Positions 1 to 12,490 of a stretch of DNA of 64,000 nucleotides are shown here, piece by piece. The stretch is from Lactuca virosa (lineage: Eukaryota; Streptophyta; Magnoliopsida; Asterales; Asteraceae), in NCBI GenBank assembly GCA_928212115.1, contig CAKMRJ010005523.1, positions 246,946,629-247,010,628 on the forward strand, given 5' to 3'. The notes under the pieces were generated by a model. The model was not told the origin of the DNA, made no database searches, and was given only the letters and a program-made list of their open reading frames with translations. Within the stretch, counting starts at the first letter, position 1. The number at the start of each line of letters is the position of its first letter. Position numbers and translations under genes: made by a program.

Positions 1-664
1 ATATTGGGTTAAGAATTTAATAATGTTGGATGGGTGGGGTTATATTTCTTTTTTTTTTAAATTAAAAATAATAATAATAACTCTAAATTAATTGGAAAAG
101 AAATACACAAAGAGCATTATGGCCGTCTAAGATCCGGCATGGACTAAATTCGCAACAAAACCGAATATTAGGGACGAAACATGTAAGTTTTAAACAAACG
201 ATGGATAGTCCGAGTTAATTTTTGAAAATAGGGATTGAACGTGCATTTTGACACCTGCACGATGGACTATTCATATAATTTACTTTAATTATTTCATGTT
301 TTTGGATTGAGCCTTGTGTGTAACCCAATTGGCATGTGTACTTATTAATAGTGTCTCTAACTTGTTGTGTGGACATGTGTATCTCCAATAGAGGAAACTA
401 AGGAAATGAACCTATTAGCAAGGCTCCAAGCAACTACAAGTAGGGGGAAGCTCCCGACAATTCCATTGACAAGCCTCAAACTCGGATCATGTGTTTCATC
501 TCAAACGCCAAACATGTCGCCATGACGCCATGGAACCAACTTAGCTACACCCTCGAGGTAAATGTTTATATTATAAGCTTTTAATTAAATAAAAAACACG
601 TTTACCTAATTTATAAATGGACTCACTGATAGCTCTCACATATATGAGAGTTGGGATTCTTATT
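1..664. other. Intergenic DNA, no gene seen
   Basis: This is AT-rich non-coding sequence with no open frame of note and no splice-linked exons that I can assemble. The last eight bases (657-664) are the left target-site duplication of the hAT-like element that follows. I see nothing else. Confidence 0.6.
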
Positions 665-1312
665 CAGAGGCGGAGTTAGTAGGGGGGCTGCCGGATGCAG
701 TGCCCCCTCCAACCATTTTACTTGAAGTGCAAATATACCCATCGAATTATAAATTATATAACTAAGTCTATATAGGTTGTGAGAAAAGCCCGCCCCCTCC
801 AACCATTTTACTTGAAGTGCAAATATACCCATCAAATTATAAATTATATAACTAAGTCTATATAGGTTGTGAGAAAAACCCGTTGACCCCTATGTTTTAA
901 TAATGTTATGTGCATGATCACTTATCACCCCACCTTAGTGCATAATCACTTATCGCCCCACCTTAAATATCAATATCCAATTAAAAGAAAACGACGAACC
1001 GATCCACAATTAAAGAAAATATGATAAAAGCTTTCTGCTACGGTGCTTCTTTCAAGTTTCTATTTATTAATAAGATAAAGTATATTTTAAATTTAATTGT
1101 ATTCTTAACATTTTTTGTAATTTTTAATTATTATATTATTATGATTGGTAATTTGGATTTTTATAATCATAATAAAAAAAACCATAAATTTAATGTCTCT
1201 TATAAAATTTTAGACTATATTATTTTATTCGAATATAACATTATATTTATATATATTATTGGGACGTCAGGCCATAAGCCCCCCTTATTCTTAGATTCTG
1301 GCTTCACCTTTG
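665..1312. mobile_element. Non-autonomous hAT-like DNA transposon
   Basis: The left end reads CAGAGGCGGAGTTAG and the right end, reverse complemented, reads CAAAGGTGAAGCCAG, which gives imperfect terminal inverted repeats. The flanking octamers are TTCTTATT (657-664) and CTCTTATT (1313-1320), a 7/8 match and the size made by hAT transposases. There is no transposase, so the copy would depend on an active hAT elsewhere. The AT-rich interior holds a 90-bp tandem duplication. The 100-codon open frame at 1021-1323 is AT-rich chance sequence. The family call is inference from end sequence and duplication length. Confidence 0.5.
702..881. repeat. 90-bp tandem duplication
   Basis: Two nearly identical units lie head to tail (702-791 and 792-881), each starting GCCCCCTCCAACC. 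They differ at only a few positions, so the duplication is recent. It lies inside the hAT-like element and creates a spurious repeated peptide on the minus strand. Confidence 0.85.
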
Positions 1313-1609
1313 CTCTTATTTAGTTATGAACTTATACCATAAGCCTTAACATTGATTCAAAAGTACATGATATGATTTTTGTATTGCAATTTTATGACAT
1401 CATTATTCTTCATGTCTTGATTTTTATATGTTACATATATGTGAATATGACGTTAGAAGTTGAACTTTTTTATACAGACGGAAATTATTGATCAACAATC
1501 AAAGTTTGATACAACGTAAAGGGATTCTTGCAGAAAATTTCTATATATATGGAAAATATAACGTATATGTAACCACATTTACACAGTTTATATTTCACTT
1601 ACAGTGATT

Positions 1610-2877
1610 TTACAAAGTTGTCCTCAAAAACTGCACAAGGAAGTACAGAAGTGCAAGAAACAATGCCAGTTGGTATGCGTCTCTTTGAAACTCATCTTCA
1701 CTTTGGAAAAACTACAACACACATGAAGATAGAAAGTCATATTAATTATCCAACGAATAATCAAAATTTATAAACATCTTTATTTATTCATAACATTATT
1801 GCAGAAAAAAAGTACCTTCAATGGATCACCAGAGGGATCTGGATAAATCTCCAAATTTTCTTTCTTTGATGAAAAGCGGCTGGACAAGTTCTTGACAGAA
1901 TCAGAAAAATCTTTTGTAGATTCAAAGACAGAAAATAAACGACGTGAAGCCCAGAAATATGCTTGAACAATTGTTGATGATGAAGATAAATCCCAAATCT
2001 CTTCATGTTCAATAACTTGACCACTAATTTGATTCAATGTAAACCGAGAGTTGACTTTTAGAATCACAAGTCCTCCTACACCAGCTACAACATTTTTAGG
2101 GTTTCCTTTCAGTGTCCACTTTATACTCAATACACTTGTAGACAACATCGACATCTCCTGCACACTCTGCAATTCAACAGATTTTGGAAACGATTTCGCA
2201 TTTGAAATTTTGAACAGAAATGATAAGATAACAATAGTATATGATGATCCTCACCACAGTAGGGTTATCTAGTGCATTGATCGACCATAATGGTCTCTTG
2301 TACTTCTCACGACCAGTAAAACTTCTGACTGGATCCTGTAGTTCATGTAAAAGTGATTAATTTATAATGAAAAAAAAAATGGTTGGAGATTATATGAACA
2401 AATGAAAATTTGATGATCGGAATCGGACCTTGTATTTGACTGAAACAGCGTATGTTCCTAGAGCACGATTGCCATCCCGGAGTTCTAAGATGTCACGTAC
2501 AAGCTGTCTAGCGGTGGCTTCAACAGCCGGACTGCTAATGCATTCGAAATCATTACAGAGCTCACCGAAGTCAATTCCGTCCACGATCTTATCAGCTTCT
2601 GACTTTCCGATTATAAGATCGGGAGATACCTCCGTTGTTTTCGATTCATTTGCTACTGCAGTAGATAATTTAGGGGTTAATTTCTATTACGATAGGAATG
2701 CAGATAGATAAGGACGTAAAATTAGGAAAAGTAATCAAAAATTAAACCTCGTACTGGGTAAAGACGGCGGCGGCGGGTGGAGACGGAGACATGGTTGGTG
2801 CCGGAGCGGAGAGTAGCGGTGGCGATGGAGGGATTAAGGGAAACGGATGGTAGAGCGGAAGCAGTCGCAGTTGTCAT
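1610..2877 (-). CDS. DUF2358 family protein, plastid-targeted
   Basis: Five exons on the minus strand join in frame to 296 residues: 2748-2877, 2429-2655, 2255-2335, 1816-2166 and 1610-1711, all with GT..AG introns. Residues 1-45 are rich in Ser, Thr, Ala and Arg with few acidic residues, as in a chloroplast transit peptide. The conserved body (about 60-250) contains DPVRSFTGREKYKRPLW and FTLNQISGQVIEHEEIWDLS, which I recognise as DUF2358, an NTF2-like fold family of plants and cyanobacteria with no settled reaction. Residues about 275-293 form a hydrophobic Leu-rich segment, probably a membrane anchor next to the C-terminus. The start is the ATG that opens the transit peptide; no upstream in-frame ATG is needed. 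The last exon is only 34 codons and was found by splicing logic. The exon model is strong. The family name is from memory of Arabidopsis homologues. Confidence 0.85.
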
Positions 2878-5310
2878 CTCTGTAACTTCGCATTCTGCTT
2901 GTCATTTGGATTTGGATTTTTCTTTTTTCTTTTTCAGTGGATAATGTGTATTTTGTATGCTGGGATGTGGAAATGCCACGTAATCAGGCTTAACTAACTT
3001 TTTGCCCTCCATGTGGTTACGGGTTCATGTTATGGATCGGCTATTCGGGTTTAAATTTCAGGTCCACTTAAGGGGTCACCATTATTCATTTCCTACCAAA
3101 TTATCTGATATGGATTTTGTTTTTGAGTTTCGGTTATTTTGATTATCGTATTACTATAATATTTATTTGACACTTAGCTATCGATTTGAGTTATACATCA
3201 ATTATATATAGCATAACATATAAATAAAGATAAATTAAACCAGTCCTTTTAACTTTTTAAAAATATTTAGGCGAACACTTTTACTTTTTTCCAGGTAATG
3301 AGCTGAGAAATGGTTATATGGGTTCTGAAATGGGCATGAATGCATTATGCCCCGTGAGTAGTCGTCTACTCATCCATAAAAATAAAAAAATAAAAAAATA
3401 AAAAAATAAATTTCATTTTTATATCATATATTTGGTAAAATATTTCTCAATTTAACATTTCATTTTAGTAATCTAAAGTTTTCTTTTATTAAAAAAATGG
3501 TCTTTGAAGATTTTTAATATAAAAAGAACCACAATTTTCACATGTGAACAGTAATTTCACATGTCAAACAAGTCTAAGGTTTTTTTTTTCTTTTTGTATT
3601 ATTGTAGGTCGAAATTATAATATAAAGTTTTTTTTGTTATAAAAATGGTTTTTTCGAACCTTTGAAAAAAAATTTTTATATTTTTGTAGACCAAAACTAC
3701 AATATAAACCTTTTTATTTTCTCTGTGAAAATGGTCATTGAAGATTTCTTACACAACAAATAAAAAAAAAAATGATTTTTCGACCAAAAAAAACTTAGAC
3801 ATTTGCAGGTCATCCCTGGAAAATTTTCTATATTGTAGTTTTTGCATGTATATTAGCTATGAAATTTGTCTTTGAAATTTCCTACCTTGGGAAAAATAAA
3901 TGATTTTTTTTTGAATTTTTGCAAGTCAAACTTTACGAAAAAAAAATTAATATATTCAAAACGTCAAACTTGAAAAAATATATATATTCAAAAGGTCGTT
4001 TTGACAATTTTGTAGGTAAAACAAGTATTTTTCAAATGAAGTCTTGTAAAATTGATGGGTTTTTTTTTTTTGGTGGGGGACTAATTTTGACCCAAATCTG
4101 GGAAAAAACCTTAATATTAGCTAGATTTGTTTTTTATTTTTATTTCTTTTTATCTATAAATAATTGTAAACACTAACAATTTACAACATGATGATTTTAA
4201 CAATTTTTTAATATGTTTTTATATGTATATTTTTATTCAAACTGCTATATTTGATTTTATATCATAACTTTTATTACATATTACTCCGATATAATCAGTG
4301 GACCATCTAATTTTTATCTATTTAATGATATAAATTTACAGTAATCGGACATATATCAAACATAATATATTTTTTGTCCCAAATCCGTTTTTTATATTTC
4401 GTTACATACTTATATTATAGCACTCAAATATTTCTTTACATTACAAAGTTCATATTTTTTGTACATCATATTGTTGAATTATAAAGTTTTACAGATGTTC
4501 AAATCCACGTTACAAAGTTCATATTTTTTGTACATCATATTGTTGAATTATAAAGTTTTACAGATGTTCAAATCCACAAGAATTTTATAAACTACATATC
4601 AATTTTCATTGAACTAAATACCCTAGATATTGTTAGATTTCGAAGCAAATTATACACTTGTAATCGATATAAGTCACTAAATTTAACTATTTTGCAATTT
4701 ATATTAATACAAAACATCACCAAAATACATAATTCACCCAACTTTTTTATTTTTCATATAAAATACTAAACTACTTTACATAAGTCAATAAAATAATACA
4801 AATTTATCTCTAATCAATATTTTAATCAAATTCCATAATATGGATGGATCCAAAAGTATGTCACTATATTTTTTTCCATATGATACTTTCACTGCACCAA
4901 TCAGCCACTTTTACCACCTCTACAAATAATGAAATAAATCCACTTATGCTGAATACGTGTTCTTGCACACAATAGTGCCCAAAGTCACCATATTTTTTGG
5001 CAGATTAAAATTGTTACTCTTAAACATCACAATACAACCAGTACATTCAATAAAGCCAATAGCATTCTATATTTTTTTCATTCACTTACTAATATTACTA
5101 TATTACACAACCCCAATCTTCAAACAAAACACATGACTACATGTACATGTATACCACCATACTAAGTCATTCAAGAACAAACACATCATACACAATCATG
5201 TTTCTAATCTGTCATCTTTACACTCAGAAATAAAACCGAACAATACCCAACTCAAGTTAGAATTATCGATCCAGACACTCTTCAAATCTTTTGACTGTTT
5301 GTTCTAAAAG
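2878..5310. other. AT-rich intergenic DNA
   Basis: No gene is supported here. From about 3380 to 4150 the sequence is T-rich on this strand with several degenerate copies of a phrase near TTTGTAGGTCAAAACTACAATATAAA, which suggests decayed internal repeats. A short run of AAAAAT units lies at 3378-3410. A clean 69-bp tandem duplication is listed separately. The open frame at 3919-4176 is low-complexity. Confidence 0.6.
4441..4578. repeat. 69-bp tandem duplication
   Basis: Two essentially identical 69-bp units (4441-4509 and 4510-4578) begin TTACAAAGTTCATATTTTTT and end ATGTTCAAATCCAC. This looks like a recent tandem duplication in AT-rich non-coding DNA. Confidence 0.9.
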
Positions 5311-6524
5311 TTATGCAATGGCCCTCTGTTCATCCCCCTCACCATGCTGTTTAATAAGCTTTGCACTTTTGTCCTGCAATAAAGAAATGATATTTAACCC
5401 CATGTTTTTCTTTTTCCCCCAATATGTATAAAAAATTCCAAACTAAACTCAAAAAACTTTCAAATAAAACCTGGTGCAAAACTTTTATCTTCATGTACCC
5501 CATCGAACCAATAAAATATAAGTCCACTTTTGATTTTAAAGATTCCAACCAAGTTTTTTTTTCTATTTTAGTTCTTTATAGCCAGATATAGTTAACAAAA
5601 TTCTTGAAAATAAATTGATAATTCTTGTTGATTTGGGGGTTGAAAAAAAAAACCGTGTTCAAGATTCAAAAATCGCATGTTGGCTCGATCATATGTCAAT
5701 TTGGTTGCTAAACAAACAAGTTATTCCAACTAGGTGACCAAACAAACACTTTATCAACTAGGTGAGAGGAAGATATTGAAAACACCTGATTACCAGATGA
5801 CCAATATAACCAGTTTCCTAAGTTTAGTGACTAACTAAAATATATTTTGTACTTGGATTATAAAAGGGAAGATACAACATGCGTGTATGACAATCTTTTA
5901 ATAAATTCGATGCATCTTGCTATGAAATCCAATCGACTTTTAAGTTTTTGGAGAGTGATTTTCGTGATCTCAAGAGTGAAAGTGTACAAATTTGAAGAAT
6001 GTTGGGGTTTATAGAAAGTAGCTAACCTGAATGCCGCGAGTATGATCCTTAAGTACAGTTAGTTCAGTTCTGGAAGCATCAACGTCGTCGAATTCAGTGC
6101 AATCTCTGGGGGTTTCAAACGAAGAGAGAGAAAATTGCTTAAACACAACACCAACATCAAAGTAAATGATACCAGACGTAGGAACGTCTACACGGATGCC
6201 TTGAACAGGAAACCAAAGGAAAAGATCCTGAGCCGCGATTCCGGAGAGATTAGAGATTTGACCGTAGCTTAGAGACCCGGAGAAGTTCCAATCGAATCGA
6301 ACGCTGGTTTCGAATTTGGTATTGCATGATCTGTTTAAATGGACTTCGAATCGTTGAGTTGATGGGTCGATTGTAAAGTTTGTGATTCCTTTCGGGAGGA
6401 GGCCGATTGGGAGACCATTTGAACTAAGAGCGTCGTAAATCGATTGCTGTGATGATGCTGATGATGATGATTGCAGGGTAGTGAACAGCAAGGATATGAA
6501 TATGGGTAGAAGATGAATACCCAT
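5311..6524 (-). CDS. DUF538 family secreted protein
   Basis: Two exons, 6027-6524 and 5311-5373, separated by a 653-bp GT..AG intron, encode 186 residues. Residues 1-24 form a signal peptide: a short N-region, a Leu/Ile/Phe-rich core, then a Ser/Ala-rich cleavage zone. The mature part (about 28-145) has the DUF538 pattern: an early GLPIGLLPKGITNF motif, a Cys near residue 66, and a late IIYFDVGVVFKQFSLSSFE stretch. Family members are small plant proteins of about 150-190 residues whose biochemistry is poorly defined. This one should enter the secretory pathway. The short second exon adds a charged tail ending RAIA. A telo-box-like AAACCCTAACC lies upstream (about 6573-6583), as in many housekeeping plant promoters. 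The second exon is chosen on acceptor quality and reading frame. Confidence 0.85.
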
Positions 6525-7002
6525 TTCTTTGATTTGAGTGATTCTTGAAGAATTTTGGTAGGTTGTGCTAGGTTAGGGTTTATGACGAGGAAAAGGGGGA
6601 AAAGGGAAAAGAGGTTTTTGAAATCGAGATGGGAAATTAAGAGCGAAAATACCTTTTTATAGTTCACGCTTTTGGAGCCATACTTTCAATGTGTTTTGCA
6701 CCAAAACTCTCCAGTCTTATTTTTTTAGAGAAAACCACAAAAGTAGTCCCCCTATGGGTTGGTTTTCATTTTTCTTTTTTTATTAAAGTCCAAAAAAGTT
6801 CAGGTCTGATAAATTTTTATTATTGTGATTTTGGTCCGTGGCCCATTAATTTATTTATTGCCCAATGCATGGTCATTATGGTGTAAAATACAATCCCTGT
6901 AGTATTTTTCTGTTTGTTAGAGAGAAAAAGAAAATTATTGAACAAAATGTGCATACTAAAGTAATTATATTTTACTCTTTTTCTAGATGTCTTTGGCATT
7001 TT
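6525..7002. other. Intergenic DNA upstream of the DUF538 gene
   Basis: This stretch should hold the promoter of the minus-strand DUF538 gene. Apart from the telo-box-like motif near 6573-6583 I see no clear TATA element and no coding exon. The open frames on both strands here have biased, low-complexity composition. Confidence 0.5.
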
Positions 7003-7118
7003 GCAAGGTTCTAAAAAGTTCATCGTCACTTCGTCATGGCGCATCATGACATCACGCCTTAATGATATTTCGCCTCAAGTCATATGTATATAAAAATAAA
7101 TAATGGTCTCAAATCACA

Positions 7119-7119
7119 C

Positions 7120-7179
<60 letters not shown>
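7119..7179. repeat. (TA)n microsatellite
   Basis: Uninterrupted TA dinucleotides run for about 60 bp inside the MITE. The length is likely to vary between individuals. Confidence 0.95.
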
Positions 7180-7186
<7 letters not shown>

Positions 7187-7268
7187 CGTCTCAAATCACA
7201 CCTTATAAAGGAAATGGTTCGCCACGACTCGTAAAAGTTTGAGATTTCACATTGCCTACAAGTCACAC

Positions 7269-8342
7269 TAGGGATGAGATTTAGAACCGGAAAACCGGAC
7301 CGGAACCGGAACCGGAACCGTTAGAACCGGAATATGTAAAACCGGTCCGGGTCCCGGGTTTAAAGAATGGCTCTATCCGGGTTCCGGGTAATCCGGGTTT
7401 CGGGTCCTTCGGGTCCGGGTAAACCGGGTTTAAGAACCGGAACCGTGTTAGGAACCGAAACCGATTTTAGGGGCCGGAACCGGTTTCTATGGAAAGTTTA
7501 AAACATGCATATCTCATTCGTTTGAAGTCGGATTGGCATGAGGTTTTTTCCATAGTATAGTTCATAGTTTTTACATGATTTTAGACTATAATTTTGTCAT
7601 TTTTGGGTTTATATTCATTGACTTATAGTCTCTCAAAGTCGGGATATCAAAGCTGGAAATTTTATGTTTTTCAGCTTTTTTTTATATTCTGTGATAGTTT
7701 TAAAATATGCATATCTCATTTGTTTGAAATCGGATTGACATGAGGTTTTTTCCAGAGTGTAGTTTATAGTTTGTATATGATTTTAGACTATAATTTTGTT
7801 ATTTTTTGGTGTTTATTCATTGACTTATAGTCTCTCAAAGTCGGGATATCAAAGCTGAAAATTTTATGTTTTTCAGCTTTCTTTGTATTTCGTGATAGAT
7901 TTAAAACATGCATATTTAATTCGTTTGAAGTCGGAATAGCATGCAGTTTTTTTCAAAGTTTAGTATAGAGTTTGTACATGATTTTAAACTATAATTTTGT
8001 CATTTTTGGTTTCATATTCATTGATTTATAGTCTACCAAAGTTGGGATATCAAAGCTGTAAACTTTTTTTTTTCTCAGTTTTATTTTTGTATTTTGTGAA
8101 ATTTTAAAACATGCATTCGACCCACTTTACCCGGTTCCCCGGGTTTTTCGGTTTTAGACCCACTATACCCGGTTTCATTCGACCCACTTTGATATTTCCG
8201 GGTTTTCCGGTTCTAGACCCACTTTACCCGGATCCAAACCGGAACCGGTTCCTATATACCGGTCCGGTTTCCGGTTCTAAAAAATCTCGTTAACCGGTTC
8301 CCGGGTTTTCCGGGTCCGGGTTTGAACCCACCCTCATCCCCA
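7269..8342. mobile_element. Non-autonomous hAT-like element with CCGG-rich arms
   Basis: A perfect 8-bp target duplication AGTCACAC flanks the element (7261-7268 and 8343-8350). The ends are TAGGGATGAG and, reverse complemented, TGGGGATGAG, a 9/10 match. Both features fit the hAT superfamily. The arms (about 7284-7480 and 8130-8325) are dense arrays of AACCGG-type hexamers in both orientations. Between them lie three tandem repeats of about 200 bp (starting near 7493, 7693 and 7894). No transposase is present, so the element would need to be mobilised in trans. Confidence 0.85.
7493..8100. repeat. Three tandem units of about 200 bp
   Basis: Each unit starts near TTTAAAACATGCATAT and ends near a TTTTATGTTTTTCAGCTTT phrase, with diagnostic AAAGTCGGGATATCAAAGCT inside. 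The three copies have diverged by perhaps 10-15 percent by eye. A fourth fragment of about 20 bp begins at 8101. They form the core of the hAT-like element. Confidence 0.85.
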
Positions 8343-8372
8343 AGTCACACATAAGTTATTTAGAACCATTGT

Positions 8373-8911
8373 ATTTTGTTTTAGTTAGCGTTTGGTACAC
8401 AAAAAAGAAGATTATTGGACATGAATCAACAAAATTTTATTGAATGTGTGTGGCGTTTGATAAGACTGACAGCATCAAATTTACTAAACTGTCCTTTCAG
8501 CGTTATCAGATTTTAACCGTTGAAAATGATATTATCCATTTTGCAATTATTGTATAAGCTGGACCTTTTTGTAATTGTCCTACACTCCTACTCCATTAAA
8601 GTGATGTTCAAAACAACAACCCATGAAAAGAAACTCTGGAGCATAAACTAAAGTTACAGGAATACAAAGGTTTAGGAATTTTGGGTTGTGCCACAATCAA
8701 TCCCCCCGCTTATAACTCCAAATATGCAACACTAATATACATAGAGCTGCTGCGCTAGGAAACATAATAAGGAAATCCAAAAACAAAAACAAATACAAAT
8801 TGAAGTCTCTTTTTTAGTACCAAATTAGAAGCACTTGTAAATTTGATTTGAGGTTAAAACACCACCAACCAATATAAAGAAACCTTCTTTCTCATCTGCT
8901 TTACTTCATGG
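8373..8911. other. Intergenic DNA and likely LUC7 3-prime UTR
   Basis: No coding exon is recognisable. The right part (roughly 8600-8911) should include the 3-prime untranslated region of the minus-strand LUC7 gene. I could not place a polyadenylation site with confidence. Confidence 0.45.
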
Positions 8912-11900
8912 CTAGTGTCGATCATAACGCCTGTTCATAAGTTTTCAAATTTAATCACAATGAGATCAGATGAATGGAGAAGTTATCATTATTTGATTAA
9001 AAGTTTGGTTTCAAAAATAAATATTTTTACGTTATCTATCGATTTAATTTTATTTAGTTTTCTAATTACCTTCCTCATTCCATTCCTTTGTGATTCCATT
9101 CCATCATATATACCAAACGCTAATAAGTAAATTTTATTTTAAAAAAAAAAAAAAAAAATGGTACCTTTGACGATCATAATCCCGAGCACGTTCCCTTGAG
9201 CGTGACCTGGATCTATGTCGACTCCTGGAGTCATAGCTACGGGACCGATCACGGTCATACCCACGATCACGCTCATTATTATGGCGGTCGCGGCTCCTTC
9301 GATCGTGGTCCCGTGCACGCTCTCGCTCTCGCTCTCTGCTACCTGCTCGGTCACGATCTCTATCTCTGCTTCCTTCCCGCTCCACTTCCCTGATTCGTTC
9401 TTTTGATCTGTAAAACCAAAATATATGTAATTCGCACACCATAAATAATCTCTCAAATTTTTCAAATAAAAAACAAGTATACCTTCTATCCTCTTCAGGC
9501 GCCTTCCTTTTATTGTTTCTCTCTTCCTGCCATTTTAAAAACAAAAAATAAGTGCTTAAAAAGACCAAATCCCACCAACATAAAATCAAAGGGTTTAGGT
9601 TAGCCATCCAGTTACTTCTCAATGTTTTTTTTAAATCTAAGGTCTACCAAATATACAATAATACTTGGTTATTAATATATGTAATTTTATTATTGATATA
9701 AGTTTAACATCGTAATGAATTGTTTCATTTCATCTCAATGTTTGTAAGTGTGAAGTTTCTATTATTGTTATCGACTTACAAGCTTAAACTACTTTTATGC
9801 ACCTATATTGCTTGACCATCAAGGAAGAGTTTAGGGACCAAATGTGGACACATCAAATAGTTAGATGGCAGATTTCAACCTAAACCCTAAAGTAAAATAA
9901 ATAAATAAAATACCTGAAGATCAGCTAACTTTTCACGGATTTGCATGTAGCCAAGGTGGAGCTTTCCACCAAAATGATCCGCTAGGCGGCGATCACTGAG
10001 ATAGGCGTGAAAAAAAAAAATAACAACCGTAATAATTCATTGATTGAAAAAAAAATTAAATGTCGCATCTATAACAAATAAAAAAAATATTGTAGAAAAT
10101 TGTCCAACAATTGTTTATCTAAGGATCAGAAATTAAAAACAACGCACATTCTTTAGCTGCAAAAGTATGAATGAATATCCTCGTAAAACTGGGCCCAAAA
10201 GCCTGCTGGTGACAAGGAGGTATAATTGCCAGGTCAAACACTGAAGTGTACTTTAAATTTAAACCCCAAATACTACTTCTTTTGTCTCATCTTTTTTATA
10301 TAATAAATTATTTTCAATCAAATATTCACCATGTAGAAAAAAATAAAAAAAAAAAAACAAATTACCTGTCATAAACACTTAAAAACGCTCCACATATGTC
10401 ACATACACGTAACTTCTGATCAGTCTGAAAAAAAATATTAAAAAGATGCTACTTAAACTTTATCTAACAATCTTTTAAATCGGTTAAAAAAAAGGGAAAT
10501 TTATGATTAAAAAAAATGTATAGAAGACTTACAACTCGCACATCTGCAGCAGTATACTTAGAGGAGTCTGTAACAGGTTCTTGACGAGGAGGTAAATGCA
10601 TTGAAAGCTACAAAAAAAATATGGAAAATAAGAAAAGAAATAAAAAAAGAATTTAAATTTGGAAGAAATATATTTTGGGAAAGTGGTGAACCTTTTTGAG
10701 TGCTTCTGCTTCTTCCAGTGCTTTTTGTGCTTCATCAACCATTCCTTGCTCACCTAGAAAAATGATTACAAATTAATTTCATAAAACATATGAAAATAGA
10801 ACTCAAAATTAAATTTAAAAATTTAACTTATTACCAAGATCTTCTGCTTTTTTCAGCTTTTCATTGATTAATTCTTGGGTTCTAGCATCAGGAGTAGCAA
10901 CAGGCAATGGTGCTAATGGTGGAGGATTTGGAAGAGGTTGAGGTAAAGAAGCTCGATCTTTGTTGAATGCATCTAATAATAGCATTGACTGATAATAGAA
11001 ATAAAAATAAAAATAAAACATTAGTTATCTTTTACTATGATTATTTTGAAAAATCTAAAAAAGCACATGTACCTGTTTATCTGCTCTTTGAGTTCTAAGT
11101 TCTTCAACCATCTCAAGAGCTCGAATCTTCATATCTGCTTTTCCTTCCAGATCTAAAGAGTAAGTAAGAAAACAATCATACATCATGAGTTAATGGGTGA
11201 ATTAAAAAGATAAAATGGGAAATTGTTAACTGCTACTAAAAGGAATTACCATTTTGATCAGCTTCTTTTAGCTTCTCCTTTATTTGCTTTGACAACTCAA
11301 GAATCTCAGGTGTCTGCACATTTAGCAAATGGGTAAATTAGACGAAGAAAATGAACTAAAAGAGACATGTATGAGGGTAAATTAGGTAAGTTCAATCCAC
11401 CTGTGTAACCTCTGACACAGAAATAGCAATAGCAGCTTTAGCATCCTCTTCACTAAGACGTTTAAGAGCTCTGGCAATTTTTCTGTCACATTCAACAATG
11501 AGTCTGTCTATAACATCCTCCAATTCTCTATCATAATTATCTTGACCTTTTGCTTTAGCTTCTTGGTATCTGATTGCAGTTAAGTAACACTGATATTCAA
11601 AACCCTAATGTTCAAACATAAAATGTCTACAAATCATTAATGTTCTTAGACTTTTAGACCATAATCAACATAAAAGTCAGTAAAATATCATAAGGGTGGG
11701 AAAAAGGATACTCTTTCCTCAGCTGAAATGAGTGCACCTTCGGGCATGGTCCCATGTCCATTTTCTGGAGTTAACAAAAAAAGAAATTTTTTTAGTAAGC
11801 TTAGCAAAGTTTGTCACCAAAACAATATAAAATAGCTCAAATATATGCACTAGTTGACTGTAATAAACCAGAAAATGCAACTCAATTACATTATAGTTCA

Positions 11901-12490
11901 TTAGTTCATTCCTGTTAAACTGATGTCAGGAATGCCAATAGAGCTTCCATGAATTATCCAACAGCCTACTTTTCTTATAAAGCTCTTATGACAAACCAAG
12001 AAAGAGGTCAATTACTCCTTATTGAACCAACAGATGAAATTCAGCCTAGGGAAGATTTTAAAACAAGCTTTCGTCATTTCCATTTTTAAGCTACATGTCT
12101 TAACTGTTGTAAACCTCCGATTCCTCTAAAGTCCGAAATAAATTAAGTAGAAGAGAGCTATTGTAATGAATTGATCTGTTTTGCTGCCTTTGCAGAATAG
12201 GGTTTTCCCCAATCCTCATAACCTACTTCGTGTAGCAACAATATAATTTAGAAACCCTAAGACGCAAATTCATGTCAAAACGCATAATTTAAGAGTGCGT
12301 ATGCGATATGCGCAGATAAAAAAAAAAGTTTTGGTTTGCTTACAGTAAGTTGAAAGAGTTCATGAGGGCAAAGGCCGACCAAGAAAAGACGGCAGACATC
12401 ACGATCGTAGTACTTCCGATTGACTTCTCTAACATCTCCATTCCGATTTGCCCCCATCAGCACATCTAGCTGCTTTCTTATTGCATCCAT
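8912..12490 (-). CDS. LUC7: LUC7 (LUC7A/B-type) U1 snRNP splicing factor
   Basis: Thirteen minus-strand exons join in frame to 416 residues: 12344-12490, 11712-11764, 11401-11569, 11250-11313, 11073-11152, 10835-10988, 10692-10753, 10533-10607, 10424-10366, 9995-9914, 9526-9483, 9407-9165 and 8930-8912. LUC7 proteins bind the U1 snRNP and stabilise 5-prime splice-site pairing in the nucleus. Zinc finger 1 uses Cys33, Cys41, Cys56 and His60; finger 2 uses Cys276, Cys279, His295 and His301. A coiled-coil region (about 68-260) lies between them, and residues about 330-410 form an Arg-Ser/Arg-Glu/Arg-Asp rich tail. The length matches the plant LUC7A/B class. The last coding exon is only 19 nt and ends YDRH. 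The start is the ATG before DAIRKQLDVLMGANRNG, the canonical N-terminus. A telo-box AAACCCTAA lies about 20 bp upstream. All junctions are GT..AG. Confidence 0.93.

Larger units (their letters stand above)
7003..8372. mobile_element. MITE interrupted by a hAT-like element (copy A)
   Basis: The outer edges carry inverted sequences, CAAGGTTCTAAAAAG on the left and TTATTTAGAACCATTG on the right. The family resemblance is to the better preserved copy at 12768-15502, whose ends read TAATCAATGTTCTAAA. Both copies also have a (TA)n tract inside and phrases related to TGACGGCAAT or GACATCACGCC. The interior of this copy is split by the hAT-like element at 7269-8342. There is no coding capacity. Boundaries are approximate to within about 10 bp. 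Confidence 0.4.

Noticed and set aside
1021..1323. 100-codon frame in the first kilobase
   Set aside because: AT-rich Phe/Ile/Tyr composition inside a DNA transposon, with no homologue or splice context.
9139..9465. Open frames on both strands over the LUC7 RS domain
   Set aside because: They are shadows of the Arg/Ser/Glu-rich coding exon; only the minus-strand frame that splices to its neighbours matches LUC7.
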